The position numbers were made by a program, and so were the translations under genes. From an uncultured Hyphomicrobiales bacterium (GTDB lineage Bacteria > Pseudomonadota > Alphaproteobacteria > Rhizobiales > Xanthobacteraceae), in the NCBI GenBank assembly GCA_903885555.1, contig CAISIV010000148.1, forward strand, positions 1 to 64,000: a stretch of 64,000 nucleotides of DNA, given 5' to 3'. Positions 1 to 9,386 of this stretch are shown in pieces (position 1 is the stretch's first letter; every line of letters begins with the position of its first letter). Under the pieces are notes generated by a model that saw nothing but the letters and a program-made list of their open reading frames with translations, had not been told where the DNA came from and searched no databases.

Positions 1-332
1 GGGAATTTCACCCAGGTCTGCATCTGCCGGCCGATCTTGCCCGGCGCCGAGGGGCGCTCGTACAGCGTCGAGGCGGTAGCGAATTCCTTGCCGTAGGTCG
101 TGATCACCGTCTTCGAGATGGTGCGGCCGAGGCCGACCGGCGAGCGGCCGGAGCGGAACGCCTTGATCTCGGAATAGCCGTAAAGAATTTCGCCGCCGCC
201 GTAGCGAATGGTGCGGGAATCGTCGCGAAACAGCGCGTCGAGCGTGGCGACGTCGTTGTTCACCAAAGCCACTTCATATTTGTCGAACGCGGCGCGAACT
301 TCGGCCACGACCTCCGGCAGGTCGATTTCCAT
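1..332 (-). CDS. AtzH-like / SnoaL-like (DUF3225) protein, truncated by left window edge
   Basis: Reverse-strand reading from ATG at 332 gives MEIDLPEVVAEVRAAFDKYEVALVNNDVATLDALFRDDSRTIRYGGGEILYGYSEIKAFRSGRS...; SnoaL-like fold sequence; next to AtzE/AtzG-like genes. Confidence 0.75.
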   Translation of the reverse strand, partial: MEIDLPEVVAEVRAAFDKYEVALVNNDVATLDALFRDDSRTIRYGGGEILYGYSEIKAFRSGRSPVGLGRTISKTVITTYGKEFATASTLYERPSAPGKIGRQMQTWVKF

Positions 333-353
333 TTTGTTTTCTCCTTATTGATT

Positions 354-402
354 GCGCATGATCTTATCCGAAAACCGGTACCCACTTTTCGGGATCATGC
401 GC
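354..402. repeat. Palindromic element A (10-bp perfect stem GCGCATGATC/GATCATGCGC around CCGAAAACCGGTACCCACTTTTCGG)
   Basis: Inverted repeat read directly; core shared with element at 26126-26174. Confidence 0.85.
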
Positions 403-403
403 T

Positions 404-1789
404 CTAGAATTTCGGCTGCGTCGCGGCGCAGACGCCCATCTGCTCCAGCGCATGAGCAATGCGCAAGGCGATATCCTCGCGCCACGGCGCGCAGATGATC
501 TGCACGCCGATCGGCAGCGGTTTGAGCGGCACCGGCACGGCCATCACCGGCAGACCGATGAAGGAAATTGGCTGCGTGAAGATGCCGAGATTGGCGCGGA
601 CCGGAAGCTCGACGCCGTCGAGCGTGAACATCACCTGGCCGAGCTTGGGCGCGGTAGTGGGCGTGGCCGGGGCCAAAATCGCGTCGCAATCCTTGAACAG
701 CTCGACGACGCGGTCGTGGTACCAGCGGCGGAAGTTCTGCGCTTTCACCACCAGCGTCGACGGCACCATCGCGCCGGCAATCAGGCGGTCGCGCACGGCG
801 GGATCGAAGTCGCCGGCCTGCTTGCGCAGCCGGTCGAGATGCAGCGCCGCGCCTTCGGTCGTGGTGATGATATAGGCTGCGGCGCGCGCCCTCGCCGCTT
901 CCGGAATTTCAATTTCTTTGGCCGCGTTAAGCGCCTTGGCAACCATGCTGACGGCTTCGAGCGCCTCGGGCGATGCGCCCTTCTTGAAATAGCCGCCGGC
1001 CGTAACGAAGCGCAGTCCGCTCAGACCTTTATCGAGTGAGGCCAGCGTCGGCTCGACGCCGCGATCGACGCAAGCAGCGTCCTGAACGTCGGGGCCCTGC
1101 ATGGCGTCATAGCTCAGCGCCAGATCGCGCACCGAGCGCGCGAAGGGTCCGAGATGATCGAGGCTGGCGACAAAGGGAAAACTGTTGGCGCGCGTCAGGC
1201 GGCCGTAGGTCGGCTTGAGGCCGAATATGCCGCACAGCGACGACGGCACGCGAATGGAGCCGTTGGTATCCGAGCCGAGCGCCAGCGGCACCATGCCGCC
1301 GCCGACCGCGGTGCCCGAGCCACCGGACGAACCTCCGCTCATGCGTGTGGTGTCGTGCGGATTGCGCGACGGACCGTCGTGCACATTCTCGCCGGTGAAG
1401 TCGTAGGCGTATTCGCCCATGTTGAGCGCGCCGACCAGCACGGCGCCCGCGGCTTCCAGTCGCGCAATAAGGGGCGAGTCCGCCTTGGCCGCCGGATGCA
1501 CGCGGTTGATCTTGGAGCCGGCGACGGTGATCACACCGGCGATGTCGAACAGGTTTTTCACCGCAAACGGCACGCCGGCGAGCGGCAGCTTCGATTTGTC
1601 GCTGGCGTCGACCTTCTTGGCATGCACACGGGCCCGCTCCGCCGTGACCGCGGTGAAGGCGTTGAGCGTCGGATTGGTTTTGGCAATGCGCGCCAGGGCG
1701 GCCTCGGTGACAGCCGACGCGGTGGTCTTGCCGGAGGCGACCGCCTTGGCGATGTCGGCGGAATTCGCCCAGTCCAGATCGTCCGCCAT
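404..1789 (-). CDS. AtzE-family amidase (amidase signature enzyme)
   Basis: Amidase signature GGSSGGSGTAVGGGMVPLALGSDTNGSIRVPSSLCGIFGLKPTYGRL; AtzG-like gene immediately upstream. Confidence 0.88.
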   Translation of the reverse strand: MADDLDWANSADIAKAVASGKTTASAVTEAALARIAKTNPTLNAFTAVTAERARVHAKKVDASDKSKLPLAGVPFAVKNLFDIAGVITVAGSKINRVHPAAKADSPLIARLEAAGAVLVGALNMGEYAYDFTGENVHDGPSRNPHDTTRMSGGSSGGSGTAVGGGMVPLALGSDTNGSIRVPSSLCGIFGLKPTYGRLTRANSFPFVASLDHLGPFARSVRDLALSYDAMQGPDVQDAACVDRGVEPTLASLDKGLSGLRFVTAGGYFKKGASPEALEAVSMVAKALNAAKEIEIPEAARARAAAYIITTTEGAALHLDRLRKQAGDFDPAVRDRLIAGAMVPSTLVVKAQNFRRWYHDRVVELFKDCDAILAPATPTTAPKLGQVMFTLDGVELPVRANLGIFTQPISFIGLPVMAVPVPLKPLPIGVQIICAPWREDIALRIAHALEQMGVCAATQPKF

Positions 1790-1792
1790 CGG

Positions 1793-1975
1793 TCAGGCCT
1801 TGTAGATCGGTGCGGGTTCGGCCGTGTCCGGCAGCGGAAATTCGGCGACCATGTTGCCGAGCTTGAGGCTGACCTCGAGATTGGCCTTGATCGCCGGCTG
1901 CCAGGCCGGCTCGAACGGCAAATCCAGCGCCTTGGCCGCGGCAGCGATAAAGTCGTCGATCGGTGGGGCAGCCAT
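1793..1975 (-). CDS. AtzG-like (DUF4089) small protein
   Basis: MAAPPIDDFIAAAAKALDLPFEPAWQPAIKANLEVSLKLGNMVAEFPLPDTAEPAPIYKA; precedes the AtzE-family amidase by 3 bp. Confidence 0.75.
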   Translation of the reverse strand: MAAPPIDDFIAAAAKALDLPFEPAWQPAIKANLEVSLKLGNMVAEFPLPDTAEPAPIYKA

Positions 1976-2255
1976 GAGGAATCCTTTCAGCCTGAGAGAA
2001 GCAAATTCGCTGCCAATGGCGCGCACGTCAAGCAACCGGACAAGCGTCATCGCCCGTATTCTCGGCGCAGCCCGTCCTAGGATTTAATGTCTGAGGCACC
2101 TGTCGGCAGGCCCGGCTGGGTCGAGAACGACCACGATCCGATGGGCATTCTCTTCCGGCCCGCCCGACGCTGGATCGGGTGACCGCAATGCAATAGCCTC
2201 ATTGCCGCTCCAACTAAAACAATCAAAATTACGAGCAGGCGTGGGACGGGCCAGT

Positions 2256-3449
2256 ATGAAAGTTCTTATCGTTGGCGGCGGCATCGGTGGCATTACCTGT
2301 ATGCTCGCCTTGCGCAAACGCGGAGTCGATGCGCAGCTGTTCGAGCAGGCTTCAGCGTTTGGTCAAGTCGGCGCTGGAATTCAGGTTTCGTCGAACGCCG
2401 CGCGCATCCTGCTGAACCTCGGTCTTGGCGCTGCGTTGAAGAAAGTCGCAACCTATCCCGAGGGCCGCGATTATCGTGGCTGGGATACCGGCGAGCGCCT
2501 TTATTACACGCCGCTGGGTCAGCAAGCAGAAACATATTTCGGTTCACCATACTACGCGGCGCACCGTGCAGAGCTGCTCGATGTCCTGCTGAGTGGGTTG
2601 GGCGAGGAAGGGGTCAGGCTTGGTTCGCGCATCGAGCGCGTCGATCAGGACAGCAGCGGCGTAACCCTGACGCTGGCCGACGGCACGACGGCGCAAGGCG
2701 ATATTCTGGTCGGCGCCGACGGTATCCATTCAACCATCCGCGGACAGCTTTTCGGCAAGGAACTGCCGCGCTACACCGGCAATGTCGCGTGGCGCGGTCT
2801 GGTCCCCGCCGAGCGCGTTGCGCATCTCGATGTGGGCAGCATGGTTGGCGTCTGGATGGGACCCAATCGCAGCATCGTTCAGTACTATGTTTCCGCAGGC
2901 CGAACCTTCAACTGGATCGGTATCAGCCGCTCGCCGCAGCCCGCCCGCGAATCCTGGCTTGCCGAAGGCAAGGTTGAGGATGCGCTTGCCGAATATGACG
3001 GCTGGCATCCAACCATTCGAACGATTATCGCGGCCACACCGAAAGTGCTGCGGCAAGCGCTGTACGATCGCGAGCCCCTGCCCGATTGGCAGGCTGGCCG
3101 TGTCGTCCTGCTTGGCGACGCCGCGCATCCGATGATGCCGTTTTATGCGCAAGGCGGCGCACAGAGCATCGAGGATGCCTATGTGCTCGCCGGCTGCATT
3201 GCCGAAGCGCAGGATGAGCCACGCGCGGCGCTTGCCCGTTTTGTAAAAATGCGTTTGCCGCGTACCGCATGGATGCAAGGCCTGGCCCGCCAGCAAGAAG
3301 AACTTTACCAGACGAACGATGCGGCGAGCATCAAGGAGCGCAACGAGATCATGCGCGTCAATCGAACGCCGGAGACGGCAATCTTTCCGCCGGAGCAAAA
3401 ACGGCTTTACGGTTACGATGCAGACACCGAATTGAGAAACAGCGCGTGA
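2256..3449 (+). CDS. FAD-dependent monooxygenase (salicylate/3-hydroxybenzoate hydroxylase-like)
   Basis: N-terminal GGGIGG Rossmann motif, DG motif (VGADGIHSTIRGQLFG), GD motif (VVLLGDAAHPMMPFYAQGGAQSIEDA). Confidence 0.88.
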   Translation: MKVLIVGGGIGGITCMLALRKRGVDAQLFEQASAFGQVGAGIQVSSNAARILLNLGLGAALKKVATYPEGRDYRGWDTGERLYYTPLGQQAETYFGSPYYAAHRAELLDVLLSGLGEEGVRLGSRIERVDQDSSGVTLTLADGTTAQGDILVGADGIHSTIRGQLFGKELPRYTGNVAWRGLVPAERVAHLDVGSMVGVWMGPNRSIVQYYVSAGRTFNWIGISRSPQPARESWLAEGKVEDALAEYDGWHPTIRTIIAATPKVLRQALYDREPLPDWQAGRVVLLGDAAHPMMPFYAQGGAQSIEDAYVLAGCIAEAQDEPRAALARFVKMRLPRTAWMQGLARQQEELYQTNDAASIKERNEIMRVNRTPETAIFPPEQKRLYGYDADTELRNSA

Positions 3450-3510
3450 AAAACACGCGTCATCGATAAAGCTTCGTTTCAAAAAAATAAAAAACTCATG
3501 GGGGAGGATA

Positions 3511-4512
3511 TTGATGCTTTTGGACAGAAAGTCGCTGATTGCCGCGGGACTTGTTGCTGCCGGACTCGGGTTTTGCACCTTTGTGCTTGCAGGCGCCGCA
3601 AGTGCACAGAACTATCCCGACAGGCCCATCACCGTGATCATTCCATTCGCCGGTGGCAGCGCCAGCGACGTCGTCAGCCGGGTCATGCTGGCGAAGATGT
3701 CCAAGTCCATGGGGCAATCCATCGTCATCGAAAATCGCCCGGGCGCCGGCGGCAACACGGGCACCGCAGTCGGCGCCAAGGCAGCGCCGGATGGCTACAC
3801 ATTGATCGGCGGCGGATCCGGTCCGATCGCCGCCAATGCGACCCTCTACAAAAATCTCGGCTACGATCCTCTCAAGGACCTTGAGATCATCTCGCCGTTT
3901 GCGGGTTTCACCATCGTCGTTGTCGCCAGCAAAACGCTGCCGGTTCATTCGCTCAAGGAACTGATCGCATACGCGAAAGAGAATCCGGGCAAGCTGGACT
4001 ATGGTTCGGTCGGCATCGGCAGTTCGCAACATTTGGCGGGTGAGTATTTCAACCAGGTCACCGGGGTTAAGACGAACCATGTGCCCTACCGCAACATCAA
4101 CCAGTACGGCCCCGATTTGATTGCCGGCATCGTGCCGGTTGGATTTAACTGGTACCCGAATATCTCCGGCGCCATCGAGTCCAAGGGGGCCGTCACCTTT
4201 GCCGTTGCCGGCGACAAGCGGCTCGCCGCTCTGCCCGATACCCCGACCACCACCGAGGCCGGGCTGCCGGAATACAAAATGACGGGCTGGTTTGCGCTGG
4301 CCGCCCCAGGCGGCACGCCAAGGCCGATCCTGGAAAAGCTGAACGGGGAAATAGCTGCGGCACTCAGCGATCCGGCCGTGCGCCAGAGCTTCGCAAATCT
4401 AGGGGCTGAGACAATGTCGATGCCGCTGGACCAAGCCAAGAAATTTCAAATCGACGAGATCAAGACCTTTCGTGACATCATCACGAAAGCCGGCATCCCA
4501 CTGATCGACTAG
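3511..4512 (+). CDS. Tripartite tricarboxylate transporter substrate-binding protein (Bug family)
   Basis: Signal peptide; YPDRPITVIIPFAGGSASDVVSR...ENRPGAGGNTGT...APDGYT typical of Bug/TctC. Confidence 0.9.
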   Translation: MMLLDRKSLIAAGLVAAGLGFCTFVLAGAASAQNYPDRPITVIIPFAGGSASDVVSRVMLAKMSKSMGQSIVIENRPGAGGNTGTAVGAKAAPDGYTLIGGGSGPIAANATLYKNLGYDPLKDLEIISPFAGFTIVVVASKTLPVHSLKELIAYAKENPGKLDYGSVGIGSSQHLAGEYFNQVTGVKTNHVPYRNINQYGPDLIAGIVPVGFNWYPNISGAIESKGAVTFAVAGDKRLAALPDTPTTTEAGLPEYKMTGWFALAAPGGTPRPILEKLNGEIAAALSDPAVRQSFANLGAETMSMPLDQAKKFQIDEIKTFRDIITKAGIPLID

Positions 4513-4533
4513 CAGTGTACAGGTGCGACGGCC

Positions 4534-5598
4534 TTACACCGCCGCCGCCACCCGCGCCGCAAAAGTGTCGGTGCCGAGCTTGCCACCGAGATCGGACGTA
4601 CGGCCGTCGGGCGTGGCGATGACCTTGTCGAGCGCGGCTTCGATCGCCGCCGCCGCCTTCACGAGGTTGCCGTCGTTGCGGCGGTCGCCGAGCCAGGCCA
4701 GCAGCATCGCCGCCGAACCGATCAGCGAGGCCGGATTGGCGATGTTCTTGCCGGCGATGTCGGGCGCCGAGCCGTGCTGGGCCTGCGCCATGCCGTATTG
4801 GTCGCCGGTGTTGGCCGAAGCCGCGAGACCGAGGCTGCCAGCGATCTCGGACGCTTCGTCGGAAAGAATGTCGCCGAACATGTTGGTCGCGACGATGACG
4901 TCGAACTGACCGGCGTCACGGATCAGCAGCGCCGCCATCGCATCGATGATGCGCTCTTCGACCTGCACCTGCGGATATTGTGCCGCGACCTTGCGCGTGC
5001 ATTCGAGCCACAGGCCGTCGGAAATGCGGAGCACATTGGCCTTGTGCACGACGGTCACCTTCTTGCGGCGCTGCATGGCGAGCTTGAACGCCGTTTCGGC
5101 GATCCGCATGCAGCCCTGACGGGTGAGCTTGCGCACGGCGAGCGCCACGTCCGGCGTCGGCATGAACTCGCCGCCGCCCATGAACATGTTGCGGTCGGCG
5201 TAGAAGCCTTCGGTGTTCTCGCGCACCACGACCAGATCGACGTCCTTGCCGCAACGCGGCGGGAAACCTTCGCGCGAGCGCGCCGGACGGATATTGGCGT
5301 AGAGATCGAGACGCTTGCGCAGTTCGCCGGACGGATTGAGACCGCCTTTGTCGCGCGGCGGATAATCGTTGTGCGACACAGGTCCGAGCAGCACGCCGTC
5401 GCAGGTCTTGGCGGCCACTTCAACCGCGTCAGGGAACGTGGTGCCGCTCACCTTGTGCGCGGCCCAGCCGATATCCGCTTTGCTGAACTCGAAGCCGATG
5501 CCGAACTTCTTGTCGGCGGCCTTCAGAACTTCGAGCGTCGCGGCGGTGATTTCCGGGCCGATGCCATCGCCCTCCAGCACCAGAATACGCAATGTCAT
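4534..5598 (-). CDS. Isocitrate/isopropylmalate dehydrogenase family protein (tartrate dehydrogenase-like possible)
   Basis: MTLRILVLEGDGIGPEI...; RENTEGFYADR; ATNMFGDILSDEASEIAGSLGLAASANTG. Confidence 0.88.
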   Translation of the reverse strand: MTLRILVLEGDGIGPEITAATLEVLKAADKKFGIGFEFSKADIGWAAHKVSGTTFPDAVEVAAKTCDGVLLGPVSHNDYPPRDKGGLNPSGELRKRLDLYANIRPARSREGFPPRCGKDVDLVVVRENTEGFYADRNMFMGGGEFMPTPDVALAVRKLTRQGCMRIAETAFKLAMQRRKKVTVVHKANVLRISDGLWLECTRKVAAQYPQVQVEERIIDAMAALLIRDAGQFDVIVATNMFGDILSDEASEIAGSLGLAASANTGDQYGMAQAQHGSAPDIAGKNIANPASLIGSAAMLLAWLGDRRNDGNLVKAAAAIEAALDKVIATPDGRTSDLGGKLGTDTFAARVAAAV

Positions 5599-5743
5599 GA
5601 ACGTCTCTCCCTTACCGCTCTTGTGCGACGGCGCGCTCGATATAGCGGGAAACTTCGGCCGCGGCCATGCGCGGCAGGCCATACCGCCATGAGCGAATTT
5701 GCCGTGACAGGACGGCTTGGAGCGCGGGAACCCATACCCTAAA

Positions 5744-5762
5744 CTATACTTTCATGGCATAG
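5744..5762. promoter_or_regulatory. Candidate LysR-type T-N11-A box CTAT-N11-ATAG
   Basis: CTATACTTTCATGGCATAG in the divergent intergenic region directly upstream of a LysR gene. Confidence 0.5.
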
Positions 5763-5775
5763 CTTGGTGCGTCCT

Positions 5776-6711
5776 ATGGAACTCAAAGAACTCCGCAACT
5801 TCATGCGCGTGGCGCGGGCCGGCAGCGTCAGCCGCGCCGCGCAGGAATTACGCCTCGCCCAGCCAGCGCTGAGCCGTCAGATCAAGAAGCTCGAGGAGGA
5901 ACTGGGCGTACCGCTGTTCGCGCGGCACGGCCGCGGCGTACGGTTGAGCGCGGCGGGCTCGCTGCTGCTGGAACGCGCCGAGGCGATCACGCATCTGGTG
6001 CACCAGACGGCTGAGGAAATCCGCGAGGACCGCTCGCCCGAGAGCGGCCGCATCACGCTCGGCGTACCGCCGGCGGCCGGCAAGCTGCTGATCCCGCCCT
6101 TCGTCGAGCGTTTCCAGAAAGCCTGGCCGAAGACGAGGCTGCACATGCGCGAGGGCGTCACCAGTTCGCTGCAGGAATGGCTGATGGAAAAGCGCATCGA
6201 TGTGGCGCTGCTGCATAATCCGCCGCATCTGGCGGCACTGGAGATTACGCCTGTTTTGAGCGAGCGGATGCTGGTGATCGGACCGCCGCCACACCTCATC
6301 AGGGACAAGGCGCACCCGGCGCAGTTTCGCGTCGGCGACCTCACCGAACTGCCGCTGATCCTGCCGAACATGGCGCATACCAACCGGCGCCTGGTCGAAC
6401 ACTTCGCGCTGGAGAACGGCGTGCGGTTGCGCATCAAGATCGAGGCCGACAGCGTGGTTTTCGCCAAGGCGCTGGTCGAGAAAGGCCTCGGCTATACGAT
6501 CCTTACCTATGCGGCCGTGCAGGACGACGTCGAGCGCAAGAAGCTCACCGTGTACCCGATCGTGCGGCCGGCGCTGTCGACCAAAGTCAGCATCGTGACA
6601 CTGCGCGATCAGGCGCCCAGCAAACTGATCCAGCAGACAAGCGACATGCTGCACGACGTCTGCCGAACGCTGGTTCGCAGCAAAGTCTGGGCCGGCGCGC
6701 AGCTCGCCTGA
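5776..6711 (+). CDS. LysR-family transcriptional regulator
   Basis: MELKELRNFMRVARAGSVSRAAQELRLAQPALSRQIKKLEEELGVPLFARHGRGVRLSAAG wHTH. Confidence 0.93.
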   Translation: MELKELRNFMRVARAGSVSRAAQELRLAQPALSRQIKKLEEELGVPLFARHGRGVRLSAAGSLLLERAEAITHLVHQTAEEIREDRSPESGRITLGVPPAAGKLLIPPFVERFQKAWPKTRLHMREGVTSSLQEWLMEKRIDVALLHNPPHLAALEITPVLSERMLVIGPPPHLIRDKAHPAQFRVGDLTELPLILPNMAHTNRRLVEHFALENGVRLRIKIEADSVVFAKALVEKGLGYTILTYAAVQDDVERKKLTVYPIVRPALSTKVSIVTLRDQAPSKLIQQTSDMLHDVCRTLVRSKVWAGAQLA

Positions 6712-6837
6712 CACTCCATCCTCCCCGTTCGCCATGCCGAGAAAGTATCGCTGCCGAACTATCCACGGCCGCGGTGCTGCACTAGTTTCCCGCCAACGAC
6801 AAAAACGGCCTCGGCCCGCTTCGTTTTGGAGGATTCC

Positions 6838-7803
6838 ATGAAGTCTTTGAAGGTTCTTACGGTTGCGCTCGCCCTGCTCTGCCCGGCCTTGGCTGTGGCG
6901 CAGGATTTTCCGAACAAGCCGATCCGGCTGATCGTGCCGTTCCCGCCGGGCGGCCCCAACGACATCATCGCCCGCGTCGTGTCCAAGCGCATGGGCGAAA
7001 TTCTCAAGCAGAACATCATCATCGACAATCGCGGCGGCCAGGGCGGCGTGCTCGGTACCGACGTCGTCGCGAAATCCGCGCCCGATGGCTACACCATCGC
7101 GCTGACCAGCGCCGGTGCGCTGGCGATCTCGCCGAGCATGGAAAAGGTCGCCTATGTCACGCTGACCGATCTCGCACCGATCACGCTGGTCGCCAAGGTG
7201 CCGGAAATGCTGGTGGTCGCCACCAGCGTTCCGGCCAAGGACATGAAGGAACTGGTCGCGCTGGCCAAATCGCAGCCGGGCAAGATGAACTTCGCCTCCT
7301 CCGGCCCCGGCAGCATGCCGCATCTGGCTGGCGAACTGTTCAAGCTCACCGCCAAGATCGACATCACGCACGTGCCCTATCGCGGCGCGGCGCCGGCCGT
7401 GAACGATCTGCTCGGCCAGCAGGTGCAGATGGTGTTCCTCGATCTGCCGGTGCTGCTGCCGCAGGTGCAGGCCGGCAAGCTGCGGGCGATCGCCGTCGGC
7501 GCCACGCAGCGCGTGCCGAGCGCGCCGGACGTTCCGACCACCGTGGAAGTCGGCATGCCCGATCTGCAGACCGAGAACTGGTACGGTCTCGTCGCTCCGG
7601 CCAAGACGCCGCGCGACGTCATCCTGGCGCTCAACCAGGCCGCGATCGAAGCCATGAAGGAGAAGGACGTGCTCTCCAAGCTCGGCGAGCAAGGCGCCAT
7701 CGTCGGCGGCGATACGCCGGAGCATTTCCGCGACTTCATCGACGCGGAAACCAAGAAGTGGGCCAAGGTCATCAAGGACGCCGGCGTCCAGACCGAGAAG
7801 TAA
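6838..7803 (+). CDS. Tripartite tricarboxylate transporter substrate-binding protein (Bug family)
   Basis: FPNKPIRLIVPFPPGGPNDIIARVV...IDNRGGQGGVLGTDVVAKSAPDGYT. Confidence 0.92.
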   Translation: MKSLKVLTVALALLCPALAVAQDFPNKPIRLIVPFPPGGPNDIIARVVSKRMGEILKQNIIIDNRGGQGGVLGTDVVAKSAPDGYTIALTSAGALAISPSMEKVAYVTLTDLAPITLVAKVPEMLVVATSVPAKDMKELVALAKSQPGKMNFASSGPGSMPHLAGELFKLTAKIDITHVPYRGAAPAVNDLLGQQVQMVFLDLPVLLPQVQAGKLRAIAVGATQRVPSAPDVPTTVEVGMPDLQTENWYGLVAPAKTPRDVILALNQAAIEAMKEKDVLSKLGEQGAIVGGDTPEHFRDFIDAETKKWAKVIKDAGVQTEK

Positions 7804-7826
7804 CGCCGCCGCGCGCGAGGTACGCG

Positions 7827-8453
7827 ATGTCACCGAACGATCCAAGCTTCGTGCTGCGCTCGACGGCGACATCGCCGTTCGGCCGCAAGGTACGCATGGC
7901 GATCGAGGTGCTGGGCATCGGCCATCTGGTTACGCTTGAACCGGCCGATACGCTCGATGCCAACGACACGCTGCGGCAGCAGAACCCACTCGGCAAGATG
8001 CCGTGCCTTCTGCTGCCGGATGGCACCGCGATCTACGACAGCGGCGTCATCATCGAGTTCCTCGCCGAGGGCGCCGGCAGCGATGCGCTGGTGCCGCGTG
8101 AGGGCCCAGAGCGTTACATCGCGCTGACCCGGGCGCGGCTGGCCGACGGCATCACCGAAGCGGGACTGCTGATGGTCTACGAGAATCGGTTCCGCGATCC
8201 GGGTACCCAGTCGGAACGCTGGCTCGATCATCAGCGCGGCAAGGTCAACCGCGCGCTGGCCGCGTTCGAGGCCAACCCGCCCGACTTGGCCAAAACCGAC
8301 ATTGTTTCCATCGGCCTGTCCTGCGCCCTGGGATATCTGGACTGGCGCCGCCCGGTGAAATGGCGCGACAATCATCCCCGGCTAGTCGCATGGCTTGCGG
8401 CCTTTGCCAAAAACGAGCCTGCCTTCGCGCGCACCGCCGCGCCCAATGCCTGA
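7827..8453 (+). CDS. Glutathione S-transferase family protein
   Basis: SPFGRKVRMAIEVLG...NPLGKMPCLLLPDGTAIYDSGVIIEFL thioredoxin-fold GST N-domain. Confidence 0.87.
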   Translation: MSPNDPSFVLRSTATSPFGRKVRMAIEVLGIGHLVTLEPADTLDANDTLRQQNPLGKMPCLLLPDGTAIYDSGVIIEFLAEGAGSDALVPREGPERYIALTRARLADGITEAGLLMVYENRFRDPGTQSERWLDHQRGKVNRALAAFEANPPDLAKTDIVSIGLSCALGYLDWRRPVKWRDNHPRLVAWLAAFAKNEPAFARTAAPNA

Positions 8454-8468
8454 CCGGGAAGACTCTCA

Positions 8469-9386
8469 ATGACCGATACACTGCCGAAACTGGCGCCGAC
8501 GCATCTTGCCTCGCCCAGCAAACCAAAACTGACGCTGCCGCGCGGCTCGGTCGATACGCATTTTCATATCTTCGGGCCGGGCCGCCGCTTTCCCTATCGC
8601 GCGGATTTGACGGCGATGCCGAACGACGCCCCGAAGGAAGCGCTCTTTGCATTGCACGAATTCCTTGGCATCGATCACGGCGTCATCGTGCACACCGCCT
8701 CGCACGGCACCGACAATTCGGCGACCGAGGAAGCGCTCGGCGTCACCAATGGGGCCTATCGCGGCGTCGCGCTGGTGCCGGTCGACGTTTCCGATGCGGA
8801 GTTAAAGCGGCTCAACGCCGCCGGTTTCCGCGGCGCGCGGTTTCACTACATGGGCCATCTCGCCAAGGCCGCGACCATCGACGAGGTCGTCGAGTTCAGC
8901 AAGCGCCTGGCGAATTTCGACTGGCATTTGCAGATCCACATGGCGCCGGAGTTGATCGGCGAACTGTCGCCCGCGATCAAACGCTCGGCAACGCCAGTGA
9001 CGATCGATCACATGGGCCGCATCGACGCGTCCCTCGGCATGGAGCAGAAGCCGTTCCAGGACCTGCTGCGGCTGATGGACGACGACAATATCTGGATGAA
9101 GGTCTCGGGCGCCGACCGCATCACCAAACAAGGCCCGCCTTATGCCGACGCCATTCCGTTTGCGAAGAAGCTGGTAGCCGACTTCGGCGACCGCTGTATC
9201 TGGGGCACCGACTGGCCACACCCCAATCACTCGCATATTCCCGATGACGGCGTGCTGGTCGATATCCTGTCGCAGATCGCACCGACGCCGGCCGCCTTGC
9301 AGGCATTGATGGTCGACAACCCGATGAGGTTCTACAAATTCGGATCGCCCATGCGGCGCGCCAGCACGCCCGAGCTCAAACAATGA
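8469..9386 (+). CDS. Amidohydrolase_2 family protein (2-pyrone-4,6-dicarboxylate lactonase-like)
   Basis: GSVDTHFHIFGPGRRFPY...VTIDHMGRID...CIWGTDWPHPNHSHIPDDG. Confidence 0.87.
   Translation: MTDTLPKLAPTHLASPSKPKLTLPRGSVDTHFHIFGPGRRFPYRADLTAMPNDAPKEALFALHEFLGIDHGVIVHTASHGTDNSATEEALGVTNGAYRGVALVPVDVSDAELKRLNAAGFRGARFHYMGHLAKAATIDEVVEFSKRLANFDWHLQIHMAPELIGELSPAIKRSATPVTIDHMGRIDASLGMEQKPFQDLLRLMDDDNIWMKVSGADRITKQGPPYADAIPFAKKLVADFGDRCIWGTDWPHPNHSHIPDDGVLVDILSQIAPTPAALQALMVDNPMRFYKFGSPMRRASTPELKQ

Noticed and set aside
6797-6830. Possible hairpin AAAACG...CGTTTT before the second TTT receptor
   Set aside because: Imperfect pairing with large mismatched interior; too weak to claim.
5848-7872. 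674-aa minus-strand ORF
   Set aside because: Antisense shadow of the LysR and TTT-receptor genes in GC-rich DNA; low-complexity Arg/His/Gly-rich translation with no recognisable domain.
8360-9247. 295-aa plus-strand ORF overlapping the amidohydrolase
   Set aside because: Alternative frame of the amidohydrolase gene; Arg-rich without domain.
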